Shown here piece by piece: positions 63,611-64,000 of a stretch of 64,000 bases of DNA (position 1 is its first letter; each line of letters starts with the position of its first letter). Source of the DNA: Phoronis australis (taxonomy: Eukaryota > Phoronida > Phoronidae); contig NMRA01000086.1 of assembly GCA_002633005.1 (NCBI GenBank), positions 124,001 through 188,000 of the forward strand, read 5' to 3'. The notes under the pieces were generated by a model. It searched no databases. It had not been told where the DNA came from and saw only the letters and a program-made list of their open reading frames with translations. The position numbers and the translations under genes were made by a program.

Positions 63611-64000
63611 AGTTCTGGTGTGTTCACCTATTGTTTTGCCTGTGCTTGAGTAGAAGTGTACTGGCACTCGAGCAATGAAGACACAGCTGTGACTGCCGCA
63701 ATGAGTATACACTTGAGCTGTTGGCATTGTATCATAGCTGTGAATGTTATGAAGGAGTAAAGGCACTTTTGGTTTTGATGAGGTGATGAAACAAATGAAT
63801 GTTTCTTGGACATGCTGTATTTTGAGACCCATATTTTTTGTTGTATTCCATTGCAAAATATAATTTTTAGGTAACTTTTTATTTTTTCATAAATACACCT
63901 AACTTTCAACATAGTATGTTATAACACTTATTTTACCCGTGATAGAATTGACGCCGTGAATTATACATTTACTTTTACCAGTCTGTTGAGGAGTGTTTCC

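Noticed and set aside
63122-63856. Minus-strand 244-residue His/Thr/Pro-rich frame and a companion frame
   Set aside because: Translation of the GTG/GATG simple repeat; overlaps ERCC3 exon 14 antisense; no domain.

Overview
This is animal genomic DNA with multi-exon genes, GT-AG introns, TA-flanked inverted-repeat transposons, minisatellites and one assembly gap. Protein similarity to vertebrate DNA-repair and dsRNA-binding proteins, moderate AT richness and many small inverted-repeat elements suggest an invertebrate deuterostome (hemichordate, echinoderm or lancelet type). That placement is an inference; no species-specific marker was seen.

Layout. (1) 2689-6577, minus strand: a small gene for a protein with two dsRNA-binding domains, of the TARBP2/PRKRA/Loquacious type, rebuilt from six coding exons into about 208 codons. 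(2) 6.6-9.25 kb: the region between this gene and the oppositely oriented ERCC3 gene, containing an inverted-repeat element and tRNA-like repeat debris. (3) 9254-63148, plus strand: ERCC3 (XPB), the TFIIH helicase/translocase. Fourteen coding exons (1623 nt, 541 codons) keep one open frame and collinear identity with the human protein; the C-terminal third lies beyond the right edge. (4) ERCC3 intron 13 is 41,181 bp (21699-62879) and interrupts the Glu codon of the DEVH (Walker B) motif.

Inside intron 13, antisense to ERCC3, lie three intact, tandemly arranged genes with uninterrupted coding regions of 845, 845 and 848 codons (24685-27222, 42470-45007, 54345-56891). They encode a paralogous family of secreted-N-terminus, multi-pass membrane proteins that I cannot assign to any named family. 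Each has a look-alike 3' splice site about 70-100 bp upstream of its ATG, implying a non-coding leader exon. A broken copy of the 3' end of one member sits just beyond gene 1. These genes are the best candidate for an undescribed system.

The rest is mostly transposon-derived. Three copies of a 1.7-2.2 kb TA-flanked element with long subterminal arrays of GGGCGGTTAA/GGGCGCTTAA motifs occur at 10568-12295, 35947-38101 (reverse orientation, holding the 743-N gap) and 58075-59892. There are several foldback MITEs, a higher-order 16-bp minisatellite in ERCC3 intron 11, and two older dispersed repeat families. TARBP2-like and ERCC3 are ordinary housekeeping genes; no functional link between them and the nested membrane-protein genes can be read from the sequence.
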